Assembly (NCBI GenBank): GCA_964410945.1
Contig: CAYPJE010000015.1
Location: forward strand, 1 to 64,000
Direction: 5' to 3'
Source: CAYPJE01 sp964410945
GTDB lineage: Bacteria > Fidelibacterota > Marinisomatia > Marinisomatales > TCS56
DNA length: 64,000 nt
Positions 16,597 through 24,675 of the stretch are shown in pieces. The first letter of the stretch is position 1, and each line of letters starts with the position of its first letter. The position numbers and the translations under genes are program-made. The notes below the pieces were generated by a model that did not search any database, was not told the origin of the DNA, and saw nothing but the letters and a program-made list of their open reading frames with translations.

Positions 16597-16605
16597 AAAT
16601 CACTG

Positions 16606-18102
16606 TCAGATAGTTTCTATTTCGGGCATTATTTTCAACATGATATTAATATCTTCCGCCATGTTACGGTCCTTTTCCCAGGGAGCAATCTTATTTCTGA
16701 TCAATTCCAGCACCGGTAAGAGTGCTTCAGCTGGTTTCAATGGTTTTAGGAATTCCAACGCCTGAGCTGCTGAAAGCAATTCGATTGCCAGTACTTTTTT
16801 AACATTATCCACGACTTCGAGGGTATGGCGAGCAGCGATTGTTCCCATGCTGACATGATCCTCCTTGTTAGCCGATGTGGGGATTGAATCGATACTGGCG
16901 GGATGGCAGAGAACTTTATTCTCCGATACCAGGGAGGCGGCAGTGACCTGGGATAGCATGAATCCGGAATTCAGACCTCCATCAGCTACCAGAAAAGCCG
17001 GTAATTCCGACAGGGCCGGATTAACCAGACGTTCGATACGGCGCTCTGATATGCTGGCCAGTTCGGCTACTGCAATTTTCAGGAAATCCATCAGAAAGGC
17101 CACCGATTGACCATGAAAATTACCACCAGACACCAATTCTTCATCCTCTGCGAATACCATTGGATTGTCAGTAGCTGAATTCATCTCGACAGTCAGCATG
17201 TTCTCCACATAATTAATTGTATCTCGGACCGGCCCGTGAACCTGCGGAATGCATCGCAGGGTGTAGCTGTCCTGGACTTTGCCACAATCGCGGTGTGATT
17301 CCATTATTTCACTGTTTTTTAATAAACGACGCAGGTTAGCAGCGCAGGCTTCCTGGCCGGCATAGGGACGTTCCTGGTGAATCCGTTTATCAAAGGCAAC
17401 AGCCGTGCCTTTCAGGGCTTCCAGGGAAAGTGCCCCGGCCACATCGGCCAGTTTTACCAGGTTTTTGGATGTATGAAGTGCCTTGGCACCTACGGCTGTC
17501 ATTACCTGGGTTCCGTTGATCAGTGCCAGGCCTTCTTTGGCACGCAGGGTGCAGGGTTCCAGGCCGGCTCGATGCAGAACTTCTGTACCGCTTCCTTTAT
17601 GTCCATCATAGATGGCTTGCCCTTCACCAATCAGAACCAAAGCCAGGTGGGCCAATGGGGCCAGGTCACCGCTGGCACCAACCGATCCCTTTTCAGGGAT
17701 CAGCGGATAGATATTTTTATTGATACAATTAACTAATAAATCGAGAACTTCATTTGAGATGCCGGAACGGCCTTTGGCTAGAACATTGGCCCTCAATACC
17801 ATGATCATCCGCGCAATATCTTCAGGAAAAAAATTGCCTAGACCAGCCGAATGAGAACGGATCAGGTTGTATTGCAATTCTTCCACTTGATGGGGAGCAA
17901 TCACAACGTCGGCGAATTGACCGAATCCAGTGGTAACTCCATAGACAACTTTATTCTCGGCTATAATTTTATCGACCAGGTCGCGACTATCCTGGACAGC
18001 TCTCCTGGCAGCGGGGGTTAATTCAACAAGCGCTTCGCTGTTGGAAATTTGAATTAATTTTTCCAGCGTCAGGCTGGAACCATCTAATTGAGTTTTTTCC
18101 AT
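16606..18102 (-). CDS. hutH: Histidine ammonia-lyase
   Basis: The enzyme deaminates L-histidine to urocanate, the first step of histidine degradation. The 498-residue protein has the MIO-forming triad A143-S144-G145 within GSVGASGDLAPLAH, a catalytic-type Tyr in 'VVYGVTTGFG' (Y54) and the 'NFHGQ' segment. Length fits bacterial HutH. No hutU, hutI or hutG lies nearby, so the rest of the pathway must be elsewhere. Distinguishing HutH from phenylalanine or tyrosine ammonia-lyases by eye is not certain, but 'RSHSAGLGN' favours HutH. Confidence 0.9.
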   Translation of the reverse strand: MEKTQLDGSSLTLEKLIQISNSEALVELTPAARRAVQDSRDLVDKIIAENKVVYGVTTGFGQFADVVIAPHQVEELQYNLIRSHSAGLGNFFPEDIARMIMVLRANVLAKGRSGISNEVLDLLVNCINKNIYPLIPEKGSVGASGDLAPLAHLALVLIGEGQAIYDGHKGSGTEVLHRAGLEPCTLRAKEGLALINGTQVMTAVGAKALHTSKNLVKLADVAGALSLEALKGTAVAFDKRIHQERPYAGQEACAANLRRLLKNSEIMESHRDCGKVQDSYTLRCIPQVHGPVRDTINYVENMLTVEMNSATDNPMVFAEDEELVSGGNFHGQSVAFLMDFLKIAVAELASISERRIERLVNPALSELPAFLVADGGLNSGFMLSQVTAASLVSENKVLCHPASIDSIPTSANKEDHVSMGTIAARHTLEVVDNVKKVLAIELLSAAQALEFLKPLKPAEALLPVLELIRNKIAPWEKDRNMAEDINIMLKIMPEIETI

Positions 18103-18228
18103 TTTACCCGGTCATATAGTTTATTTCGATCAAGTAAGTCTTCTAGTTAATCGAATTTACAATTAATAAATATTTCTGCTAATAAAATGATAGCAGGGTA
18201 ACTGATGTGGAATATCCGGTTGAAAGAA

Positions 18229-18777
18229 TCAGAACCAGTTTAAATCATCTAACTCCGGGATGCTTTTCTTCATTTCCAGATGAATATCTTCCAGCCCCTC
18301 GACAGTTTCTTCAAGTTCTTCGGCCATGTCTTCTATTTTATCACCCATCCGGTCGACTCTTTTCTCGTATCGCTGTTCCAAGTCATCTTCCCAGTCGTCA
18401 TCATCATCGAAGATTGAACCAAGGGCACCGACAACGGCTTTGACGGCCATACTGCCGGCTGCGGCACCGATTCTGGCACCCATTATCCCGATATCCCGGG
18501 CTTGATGTTTAAGCTCATAGGCCAGTTCATGATATTGGCGCGTCAAAACACGTTGATCCTCAGTCAGGGTAATATGTTGATTGTTGATGAATAATTCGGC
18601 CTTACTGTTGATTTCCACAATATCGCTGTAATTGTGTTTTTCAGAAATCAGTATTGATCCGTGTTCCCAATCCAAATCAATATCATCCAGACAACTGTTG
18701 TCACCATAGAAATCATGGGCACTGGAAAGACTGAAGAATACAGCGAAAATGGCGAAAAATCTCCATATTGATAACAT
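18229..18777 (-). CDS. Secreted DUF2884 (YggN)-like protein
   Basis: This 182-residue protein has a signal peptide ending at 'LSSAHD'. It resembles the uncharacterised YggN/DUF2884 family: an N-terminal part with 'AELFINNQHITLTEDQRVLTRQYHELAYE', a glycine/alanine-rich helix 'IGIMGARIGAAAGSMAVKAVVG', then an acidic cluster (DDDDDWEDD) and a coiled-coil-like tail. The function is unknown. It is probably periplasmic. Confidence 0.65.
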   Translation of the reverse strand: MLSIWRFFAIFAVFFSLSSAHDFYGDNSCLDDIDLDWEHGSILISEKHNYSDIVEINSKAELFINNQHITLTEDQRVLTRQYHELAYELKHQARDIGIMGARIGAAAGSMAVKAVVGALGSIFDDDDDWEDDLEQRYEKRVDRMGDKIEDMAEELEETVEGLEDIHLEMKKSIPELDDLNWF

Positions 18778-18822
18778 CTCATTTCCTTTCTTGATAATTA
18801 GTCATGGAAGTACTCATTCTGG

Positions 18823-19182
18823 TTAGTTGATTGATTTAATGGGTTGAATGGAAGGCGGTGAAATATATTCGGTGTAGATTAGAAAAGCCATATTACTGCT
18901 GAATAATTCATAACTCTCAGGATTATCAATTGAAGCGATTGTTGACGATTCGGCAAATGTAATTTCGTTTTTTTGGGGGTAAATATTTTCACAGGTAATC
19001 AGATCATGTCGAACATTAAGCATAAAAATGTCGTACCTAATCGGATTTTCCACTGGCAGGACTGACTGCTGGCGATTAATTATTTCCAGTTCATTACGGT
19101 CGAGTGATTTGTTGTGATTCCGGCCGGGTGCCAGAGTGCTGCCGATAATAATTACCAGCACCAGCAGTTTGGTTTGACTCAT
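18823..19182 (-). CDS. Hypothetical secreted protein
   Basis: This is a 119-residue protein that I cannot place in a family. I choose the ATG at 19182 because GGGAG lies about 8 bases upstream and the start gives a signal peptide (MSQTKLLVLVIIIGSTLAPG); a longer in-frame extension reaches 19284. The mature part is polar with one Cys and has no recognised motif. It lies directly upstream of the YggN-like gene on the same strand, which may be co-transcribed. Confidence 0.5.
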   Translation of the reverse strand: MSQTKLLVLVIIIGSTLAPGRNHNKSLDRNELEIINRQQSVLPVENPIRYDIFMLNVRHDLITCENIYPQKNEITFAESSTIASIDNPESYELFSSNMAFLIYTEYISPPSIQPIKSIN

Positions 19183-19436
19183 CGAAACACTCCCATAATT
19201 TGTTAAGACTGTTATGATAGTGGAAAAGTTGTCCTGAGCCAGGGATTTATTTTTGAGCCGGCAAAAGAAAAATAAGTTAATCATTGGGAAAGGTCAGGAT
19301 TTACGGCTGGCACAGCCAGGAAAGATTATAACAATAGCTGTAATTGGGGTAAACCGAATAAAACTATTGATTCATAATGCTTGTTCAGCAAATATTGATG
19401 AATTAATTTCCCATGCTATTTTTGAACTGAAAGACG

Positions 19437-20768
19437 ATGTTTGATCAGCTATCCGACCGATTTGATACGGTTTTACGAAATTTACGCGGTTTAGGAAAAA
19501 TCACGGACGCCAACATTCAGCAGACGGTACGGGAAATCCGACGAGTTCTTCTGGAAGCGGATGTGAATTTTAAAATTGCCCGGGATTTTGTTGAACGGGT
19601 TAAAGCCAGAGCTACTGGTGTTAAAGTCATCAAATCGATTAAGCCCGGTGAACAGTTTATCAAGATTATCCGTGATGAACTGATTCAACTGATGGGTGAA
19701 AAACCGGTTCCTGTTGATGTGTCAGGAAAACCGGCTGTGGTCTTGTTGGCTGGTTTACAGGGTTGTGGTAAAACAACAACGGCAGCCAAATTAGCGCGCT
19801 TTTTGAGACAACAAGCGAAAAAACCACTATTGGTTGCGGCTGATGTCTATCGGCCGGCAGCAATTGATCAGTTACAGGTGCTTGGACGACAGATAGACAT
19901 TCCGGTTTTTACTAAAGCCAATTCTGAGGTTGTTAATCTTTGCCAGGCAGGAATTGAGCATGCCAGGCAGGAAAACAATGATGTTGTTATCATCGATACC
20001 GCCGGACGGTTACATATCGATGAAGACATGATGAACGAAATTTCTGCTATTGCCGCAGCGGTCAATCCGGTGGAGACATTATTTGTTGCCGATGGCATGA
20101 CAGGGCAAGATGCTGTAAATTCAGCTCAGGCTTTTGACCAGCGACTGGAATTGACCGGGACGATCCTGACCAAACTGGATGGTGACGCCCGGGGAGGTGC
20201 CGCAGTATCAATTACTGCTGTTACCGGCAAACCGGTTAAATTTGTTGGGACCTCAGAGAAAATGAGTGGTCTCGAGGTATTTGATCCCGGACGCCTGGTA
20301 GACCGCATACTGGGATTTGGTGATGTCGTATCCCTGGTAGAAAAAGCGCAGGAAGCTTTTGACGAACAGCAGGCTGAAAAGCTGCAGAAAAAGATTTTTG
20401 AAAATAAATTCGATCTGGATGATTTTCGGGATCAATTGCGCCAACTGCGCAAGATGGGCTCGATGAGTCAAATCCTTGGCTTAATGCCGGGGATGAACCG
20501 GAAATTAATGAAGAATTTCCAGATTGATGATCGACAATTATTCTGGACGGAAGCGATTATTAATTCCATGACGCCGGAAGAACGTAGTAATCCACAGATC
20601 CTGAATGGCAGCAGGCGTCAAAGAATTGCCCGTGGTTCGGGTAGATCAGTTCAAGAAATAAATCAGTTATTAAAGCAGTTTACGCAGATGCAGAAAATGA
20701 TGAAGAAGATGGGTAAGACCGGATTCTCAAATCAAATGGCTATGGGTAATCTGGCAGGACTAAAATAA
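19437..20768 (+). CDS. ffh: Signal recognition particle protein
   Basis: Ffh binds 4.5S RNA and signal sequences and targets ribosomes to the membrane through FtsY. The 443-residue protein has the N domain (1-90), the GTPase G domain with GLQGCGKT at 106-113 (Cys replaces the usual Ser), 'DTAGR' and 'TKLDGDARGG', and a methionine-rich M domain from about 325, ending 'QMQKMMKKMGK'. It opens the cluster ffh-rpsP-khpA-rimM-trmD-rplS, a conserved bacterial arrangement. Confidence 0.96.
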   Translation: MFDQLSDRFDTVLRNLRGLGKITDANIQQTVREIRRVLLEADVNFKIARDFVERVKARATGVKVIKSIKPGEQFIKIIRDELIQLMGEKPVPVDVSGKPAVVLLAGLQGCGKTTTAAKLARFLRQQAKKPLLVAADVYRPAAIDQLQVLGRQIDIPVFTKANSEVVNLCQAGIEHARQENNDVVIIDTAGRLHIDEDMMNEISAIAAAVNPVETLFVADGMTGQDAVNSAQAFDQRLELTGTILTKLDGDARGGAAVSITAVTGKPVKFVGTSEKMSGLEVFDPGRLVDRILGFGDVVSLVEKAQEAFDEQQAEKLQKKIFENKFDLDDFRDQLRQLRKMGSMSQILGLMPGMNRKLMKNFQIDDRQLFWTEAIINSMTPEERSNPQILNGSRRQRIARGSGRSVQEINQLLKQFTQMQKMMKKMGKTGFSNQMAMGNLAGLK

Positions 20769-20781
20769 GGAGTTTTTTAGT

Positions 20782-21417
20782 TTGGCAACGAAAATTAGGT
20801 TAAAGCGGATTGGACGCCGGAATCGGCCTTTTTACCGTGTTATCGTTATCGATGAACGGAAACGTCGTGATGGCGCCGCCATTGAAGAATTGGGTTGGTA
20901 CAATCCGATTGACCGAAGTGATTCATATAAACTTGATGAAGAACGTATTTTCCACTGGCTGGGATTAGGTGCCCAGGCATCGGATACGGTACATAATTTA
21001 TTCCAGAAAGCAGGAATTGCTTTCAAATGGCACCTGATGAAGCAGGGTCTGGATGAAAAAGCGGTCGAAAAAGAATTGCAGAAATGGCAGATGAAACAAG
21101 CTGAAAAGGCCAAAAAGGCTGAAGCAGCTAAACCAGCACCAAAATCTGAAAAGGTCGAACCAGTCGAAGAGGTTGAGCCGGAAGTCACAGAAGAAACAGC
21201 TGCCAAAGCAGCACCCGAAGTGGAAGTCGCTGCTGAAGAGCAAGTAAATGAACCGGAACCCGAGACGGCCGCTCAGGAAGAACAGGCTGAAGAGCCTAAG
21301 CCAGAAAAGACTGAAGAGACCAAAGAGACTTCTGATCAAACTGCGGAAGGGGATTCTGCAGCTGAAGAAGATGAATCAAAACCCTCGGCCGAAGAACCGG
21401 CCAAAGAGGAGCAGTAG
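20782..21417 (+). CDS. rpsP: 30S ribosomal protein S16 with long acidic C-terminal extension
   Basis: The start is a TTG at 20782, 9 bases after AAGGAG; MATKIRLKRIGRRNRPFYR is the classical S16 N-terminus. Residues 1-about 85 are the normal ribosomal protein. From about residue 105 a tail of roughly 105 residues made mostly of Glu, Ala, Pro and Lys follows, doubling the size of the protein (211 against about 80-100 residues). Extended S16 proteins occur in Bacteroidetes relatives, but this tail is long. It is likely disordered. Confidence 0.95.
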   Translation: MATKIRLKRIGRRNRPFYRVIVIDERKRRDGAAIEELGWYNPIDRSDSYKLDEERIFHWLGLGAQASDTVHNLFQKAGIAFKWHLMKQGLDEKAVEKELQKWQMKQAEKAKKAEAAKPAPKSEKVEPVEEVEPEVTEETAAKAAPEVEVAAEEQVNEPEPETAAQEEQAEEPKPEKTEETKETSDQTAEGDSAAEEDESKPSAEEPAKEEQ

Positions 21418-21437
21418 ACGGGGGAGGGATAGCCACA

Positions 21438-21502
21438 ATTCAGTTGGTATAATGCCAGCTTTGTCGTGGAGATACTCCTGTCACTGAATAGTAGATGGCG
21501 TT
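21438..21502 (+). ncRNA. Candidate structured RNA (pseudoknot) upstream of khpA
   Basis: Two crossing helices can form in the gap after rpsP: ATTCAGT (21438-21444) with ACTGAAT (21483-21489), and AATGCCA (21451-21457) with TGGCGTT (21496-21502, one G-U pair). A small hairpin GGAG-ATA-CTCC (21468-21478) lies inside. The layout resembles an H-type pseudoknot, as in some leader regulators. It matches no riboswitch I recognise and may be coincidence. Confidence 0.25.
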
Positions 21503-21533
21503 ACAGTATCCAAGTAACTAAGCAAAGGAGACT

Positions 21534-21773
21534 ATGATGCAGGAGTTTATCGAAAGTGTGGTTAAGTACTTGGTTGATAAACCAGATGAAGTCAAGGTTA
21601 ATTCCGTCGAGACCGAGCAAAGGATCATCTACGAATTAGTAGTTGGAACGGGAGATTACGGAAAGGTGATTGGTAAAAACGGGCGCAATATTTCTGCTCT
21701 GCGAACCCTGGTTTTTGCCATAAATGCCAAACAGGGTGGGAAACGTGCCCGTTTGGATGTCATTGATCAGTAG
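21534..21773 (+). CDS. khpA: KH-domain RNA-binding protein
   Basis: This 79-residue single KH-domain protein has the GXXG loop in 'KVIGKNGRNISALRTL'. KhpA-type proteins bind RNA and sit between rpsP and rimM in many bacteria, as here. AAAGGAG precedes two consecutive ATGs (21534 and 21537); spacing favours the second. It is presumably a small post-transcriptional regulator or RNA chaperone. Confidence 0.92.
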   Translation: MMQEFIESVVKYLVDKPDEVKVNSVETEQRIIYELVVGTGDYGKVIGKNGRNISALRTLVFAINAKQGGKRARLDVIDQ

Positions 21774-21776
21774 AAA

Positions 21777-22277
21777 ATGGAACGCTTGTTTGCAATCGCG
21801 AAAATTACCCAGGCCACCGGCCTGGATGGCGAAGTCCGCTTAAGGTCATTGTCACGATATTTCGATGACTATATGGACAACCATCCCCTGTTTCTCGGTT
21901 TTTCAGAAGATCTGGCCCGGGAAATCAGGCTTGATCGCCATATCCGCGGCGGTAAACGGCAACGCTTTCATTTCAGTGGAATAGATACCAGGGAAGATGC
22001 TGAAGCATTGATCGGACAGATCGTTTTCGTGAATGTTCCCGAAGACGATTTTATTAATCTTTCCTCTGATAGTTTGATTGATTATGATGTGATTACCAGT
22101 ACAGGTGAACATATTGGTGTGTTAGTTGATATTCTGATGCTGCCAGCTAACGATGTCTATGTCATCGAGAGCGGGAACCGGGAAATATTAATTCCGGTCA
22201 TTCCTGAAATCGTTGATGGAATAGATGATGAGGAAGGTAGTATTGTAATAACACCCATGGATGGTTTACTCGATTGA
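21777..22277 (+). CDS. rimM: Ribosome maturation factor
   Basis: RimM helps assemble the 30S head and binds S19. The 166-residue protein has the RimM barrel N-terminus ('LFAIAKITQATGLDGEVRLRS') and a PRC-barrel C-terminal domain (from about residue 95, with 'NREILIPVIPEIV'). It begins 3 bases after khpA, and its TGA overlaps the TTG start of trmD. Confidence 0.95.
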   Translation: MERLFAIAKITQATGLDGEVRLRSLSRYFDDYMDNHPLFLGFSEDLAREIRLDRHIRGGKRQRFHFSGIDTREDAEALIGQIVFVNVPEDDFINLSSDSLIDYDVITSTGEHIGVLVDILMLPANDVYVIESGNREILIPVIPEIVDGIDDEEGSIVITPMDGLLD

Positions 22278-23002
22278 AATCACAAATAGGAATAATTACA
22301 CCTACACCAGACGTAATTAACACAGTCATCCGCGATTCAATTCTGCGGCAGGCTGTCGAAAAGGAGATTGTAGCCTTTCACGTTGTAAATCTACGTGATT
22401 TCGCTACCGGTAATTACCGCCAGATTGATGATACCCCCTTTGGCGGTGGCAGTGGTATGGTTCTGATGGCGGAACCATTATCAAAAGCTATTGAACATTT
22501 GTATCAGGAGATGGGTGGACCGGAAGGTTGTGAAGTGGTTTATCCGTCACCACAGGGTCGCTCCTGGACTCATAATGCTGCCGTTGAGTTGAGTGAACGA
22601 TCCAAGCTAATTCTTATTTGCGGCCACTACAAGGGCATTGATGAACGTGTCATTGAGAAATTTGTGACACGGGAATACTCGATTGGTGACTATGTAGTAT
22701 CCAGCGGTGAACTGGCAGCCATGATTATGGTTGACAGTGTCGTCCGTTTGATTCCCGGTGTGTTGAACACATATGAATCGGCCATGACCGATTCATTCGC
22801 CGGAGAATTGCTGGATGCCCCTCACTATACCCGTCCGCGGGTTGTTGATGGAAGTGAGGTTCCCGATATCCTGCTGAGCGGTCATCATCGCCAGATTGAA
22901 GAATGGCGTCAGAATATCCGGGAGGAAAGAACCCGCCGGCGACGTCCCGATCTGTGGCAAAAATATCTTAATAAGCGAGACAACGGAGATTTGTCGAAAT
23001 GA
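22274..23002 (+). CDS. trmD: tRNA (guanine-37-N1) methyltransferase
   Basis: TrmD methylates G37 of tRNAs with G at position 36, preventing frameshifts. The 242-residue SPOUT enzyme shows 'PFGGGSGMVLMAEPL', 'YPSPQGR', 'LICGHYKGIDERV' and 'SIGDYVVSSGELAAM', the knotted SAM site. It starts at TTG (22274) within the rimM stop (TTGA), implying coupled translation, and overlaps rplS by 4 bases. Confidence 0.95.
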   Translation: MKSQIGIITPTPDVINTVIRDSILRQAVEKEIVAFHVVNLRDFATGNYRQIDDTPFGGGSGMVLMAEPLSKAIEHLYQEMGGPEGCEVVYPSPQGRSWTHNAAVELSERSKLILICGHYKGIDERVIEKFVTREYSIGDYVVSSGELAAMIMVDSVVRLIPGVLNTYESAMTDSFAGELLDAPHYTRPRVVDGSEVPDILLSGHHRQIEEWRQNIREERTRRRRPDLWQKYLNKRDNGDLSK

Positions 23003-23346
23003 ATAAAATAGATCAATTTACCGAAGATCAACTTCGGAAAGATATACCAGACTTCGGTCCTGGTGATACATTAGATGTAAATGTGCGTGTTATCGAAGGT
23101 GGTAAGGAACGTACCCAGACCTACCGTGGCATCGTAATCGGACGGCGCGGAGGTAGCGGTATCAGTGCCACTTTTACTGTCCGTAAGATTTCAGGTGGTG
23201 TTGGTGTAGAAAGAATATTTCCCCTGCATTCACCGATGCTGAAAAGCGTTCAGGTCGTACGGCGCGGTAGAGTCAGACGCGCCAAATTGAATTACCTGCG
23301 TAAACTGACTGGTAGCCGGGCTACCCGCATTGCCGAAAAGCGCTAA
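22999..23346 (+). CDS. rplS: 50S ribosomal protein L19
   Basis: The 115-residue protein matches L19 along its length: 'FGPGDTLDVNVRVIEGGKERTQTYRGIVIGRRG' and the C-terminal 'RRGRVRRAKLNYLRKLTG'. L19 lies at the subunit interface. It closes the ffh-rplS cluster and is followed by a strong terminator. Confidence 0.97.
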   Translation: MNKIDQFTEDQLRKDIPDFGPGDTLDVNVRVIEGGKERTQTYRGIVIGRRGGSGISATFTVRKISGGVGVERIFPLHSPMLKSVQVVRRGRVRRAKLNYLRKLTGSRATRIAEKR

Positions 23347-23364
23347 ATCCAAATTGATGAGAAC

Positions 23365-23401
23365 AAACCCCTGCCGTTCCTTGACTGTAGGGGTTTTTTT
23401 C
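23365..23401 (+). terminator. Rho-independent terminator after rplS
   Basis: AAACCCCT (23365-23372) pairs with AGGGGTTT (23389-23396), and the stem runs directly into seven T residues. This ends the ffh-rplS operon. It lies only 5 bases before the next start codon. Confidence 0.85.
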
Positions 23402-23405
23402 TAAT

Positions 23406-24584
23406 ATGAATCGTACCACCAAATCCGTGCTTGCCGTAACTTGTGGCTCCCACCTGTCGGTCCATTCCCTGATGCTGGTGCTGCCAAGTATTTTGTTGGT
23501 TATGCAATCAGAGTTCAATGTCGGACTGGGCACATTGGGAATGGTCGTAGCCGCCAGTTCATTTGCTTTTGGAGCCGGTGCCCTTCCAGCCGGATTGCTT
23601 GAGTCGCGTGTCGGTGGTCGAAAGCTATTGTTGATCTACCAATTTGGTACGGTTGCTTCGGTATTTTTGATTGTTCTATCCCAGTCGCTGGCCCTGTTTA
23701 CCACCGGTGTTGTAATGTTGGGAGCATTTTCCAGCCTATATCATCCCGCCGGCCTGACCCTGATTTCACGCAGGGTATCTAACCTCAGCAAATCACTTGG
23801 CATCCATGGAGTTGCCGGGACATCCGGTCTGGCACTGGGTCCGATTATTGCCGCCAGCTTCACCGAATTGGTTTCATGGCGGATGGCCTATGGTGTACTG
23901 GCCGTGTTCAATTTGTTGCTGGCATTTGCCACCTTGGTCCTTATTCCCAGCCGGAAATCAAACCCCGAAATCGAAAAGGATGCGCAAAATACAACCAGTA
24001 CCAATCGACCGGCCTTGATTAACTATTATATGATTATTGTACTGGTCGGCTTGGCTTTTACCGGATTTACTACCTATATGCCGGCATATTTCACCAACAC
24101 CACTGTAAATCTGTCGGCAAAATTATCTGATACCCTCAGAGGTGGGTTATTTACTACAATCGTGTTGCTGGGCGGTGTTGTCGGCCAATTGATCGGTGGC
24201 ATCCTGGGAGACCGCTTCCAGCGTACCCGATTGATGATGGTGATACTGATTTTGAATATTCCTTTATTGCTTCTGATTGGGTATACAACTGAACTGCTAC
24301 TGGTGATTATTGCGGTAATTTTCGGTATTGTGCATTTTTCGCATCAGCCGGTCGGGAATGCCCTGATTGCCAATTTTACCCACAGCCATTCCCGGGGTAT
24401 CGGTTATGGAATTAATTTTTTCCTTAGTTTCGGGATTGGATCGATAGCAGCTGCGGTTGGTGGCTTTATCGCCGAACATTATGGTCTGAACCTTGTATTC
24501 CCGGTTATGGGGATTATCATGTTGCCAGCGGTATTTATTGCCTATCGATTGGTAAAGCTGGTCGATCTGAACAAGAAAAAATAA
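23406..24584 (+). CDS. Major facilitator superfamily transporter
   Basis: The 392-residue integral membrane protein has about 12 predicted helices and an MFS-like loop with 'GLLESRVGGRKLLL' after helix 2, a variant of the G-x3-D-R-x-G-R motif. 'HPAGLTLISRRV' and 'QPVGNALIANF' occur in fosmidomycin-resistance-like MFS proteins. The substrate cannot be told. The start codon follows the rplS terminator almost directly and has no good Shine-Dalgarno, so expression may be weak or an internal start may be used. Confidence 0.82.
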   Translation: MNRTTKSVLAVTCGSHLSVHSLMLVLPSILLVMQSEFNVGLGTLGMVVAASSFAFGAGALPAGLLESRVGGRKLLLIYQFGTVASVFLIVLSQSLALFTTGVVMLGAFSSLYHPAGLTLISRRVSNLSKSLGIHGVAGTSGLALGPIIAASFTELVSWRMAYGVLAVFNLLLAFATLVLIPSRKSNPEIEKDAQNTTSTNRPALINYYMIIVLVGLAFTGFTTYMPAYFTNTTVNLSAKLSDTLRGGLFTTIVLLGGVVGQLIGGILGDRFQRTRLMMVILILNIPLLLLIGYTTELLLVIIAVIFGIVHFSHQPVGNALIANFTHSHSRGIGYGINFFLSFGIGSIAAAVGGFIAEHYGLNLVFPVMGIIMLPAVFIAYRLVKLVDLNKKK

Positions 24585-24589
24585 TTTAT

Positions 24590-24612
24590 CATCTCTCTAT
24601 CGAGATGTTTTT
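24590..24612 (+). terminator. Rho-independent terminator after MFS gene
   Basis: CATCTC (24590-24595) pairs with GAGATG (24602-24607), followed by five T residues. The stem is short but well placed between the MFS gene and selA. Confidence 0.55.
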
Positions 24613-24675
24613 ACTCTGATTGTTGCTTAATTTCTTGGGATATTGCATGGATTTGTATCAAGTTTCCGGGTAAAA

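Noticed and set aside
19253..19444. 63-residue open frame just before ffh
   Set aside because: Overlaps the ffh start and the upstream intergenic region; no ribosome-binding site and no similarity I can see.
21425..21510. tRNA-like stretch containing AGTTGGTATAATGCC
   Set aside because: Resembles a D-loop by eye, but no matching acceptor stem, anticodon arm or TTC T-loop could be built.
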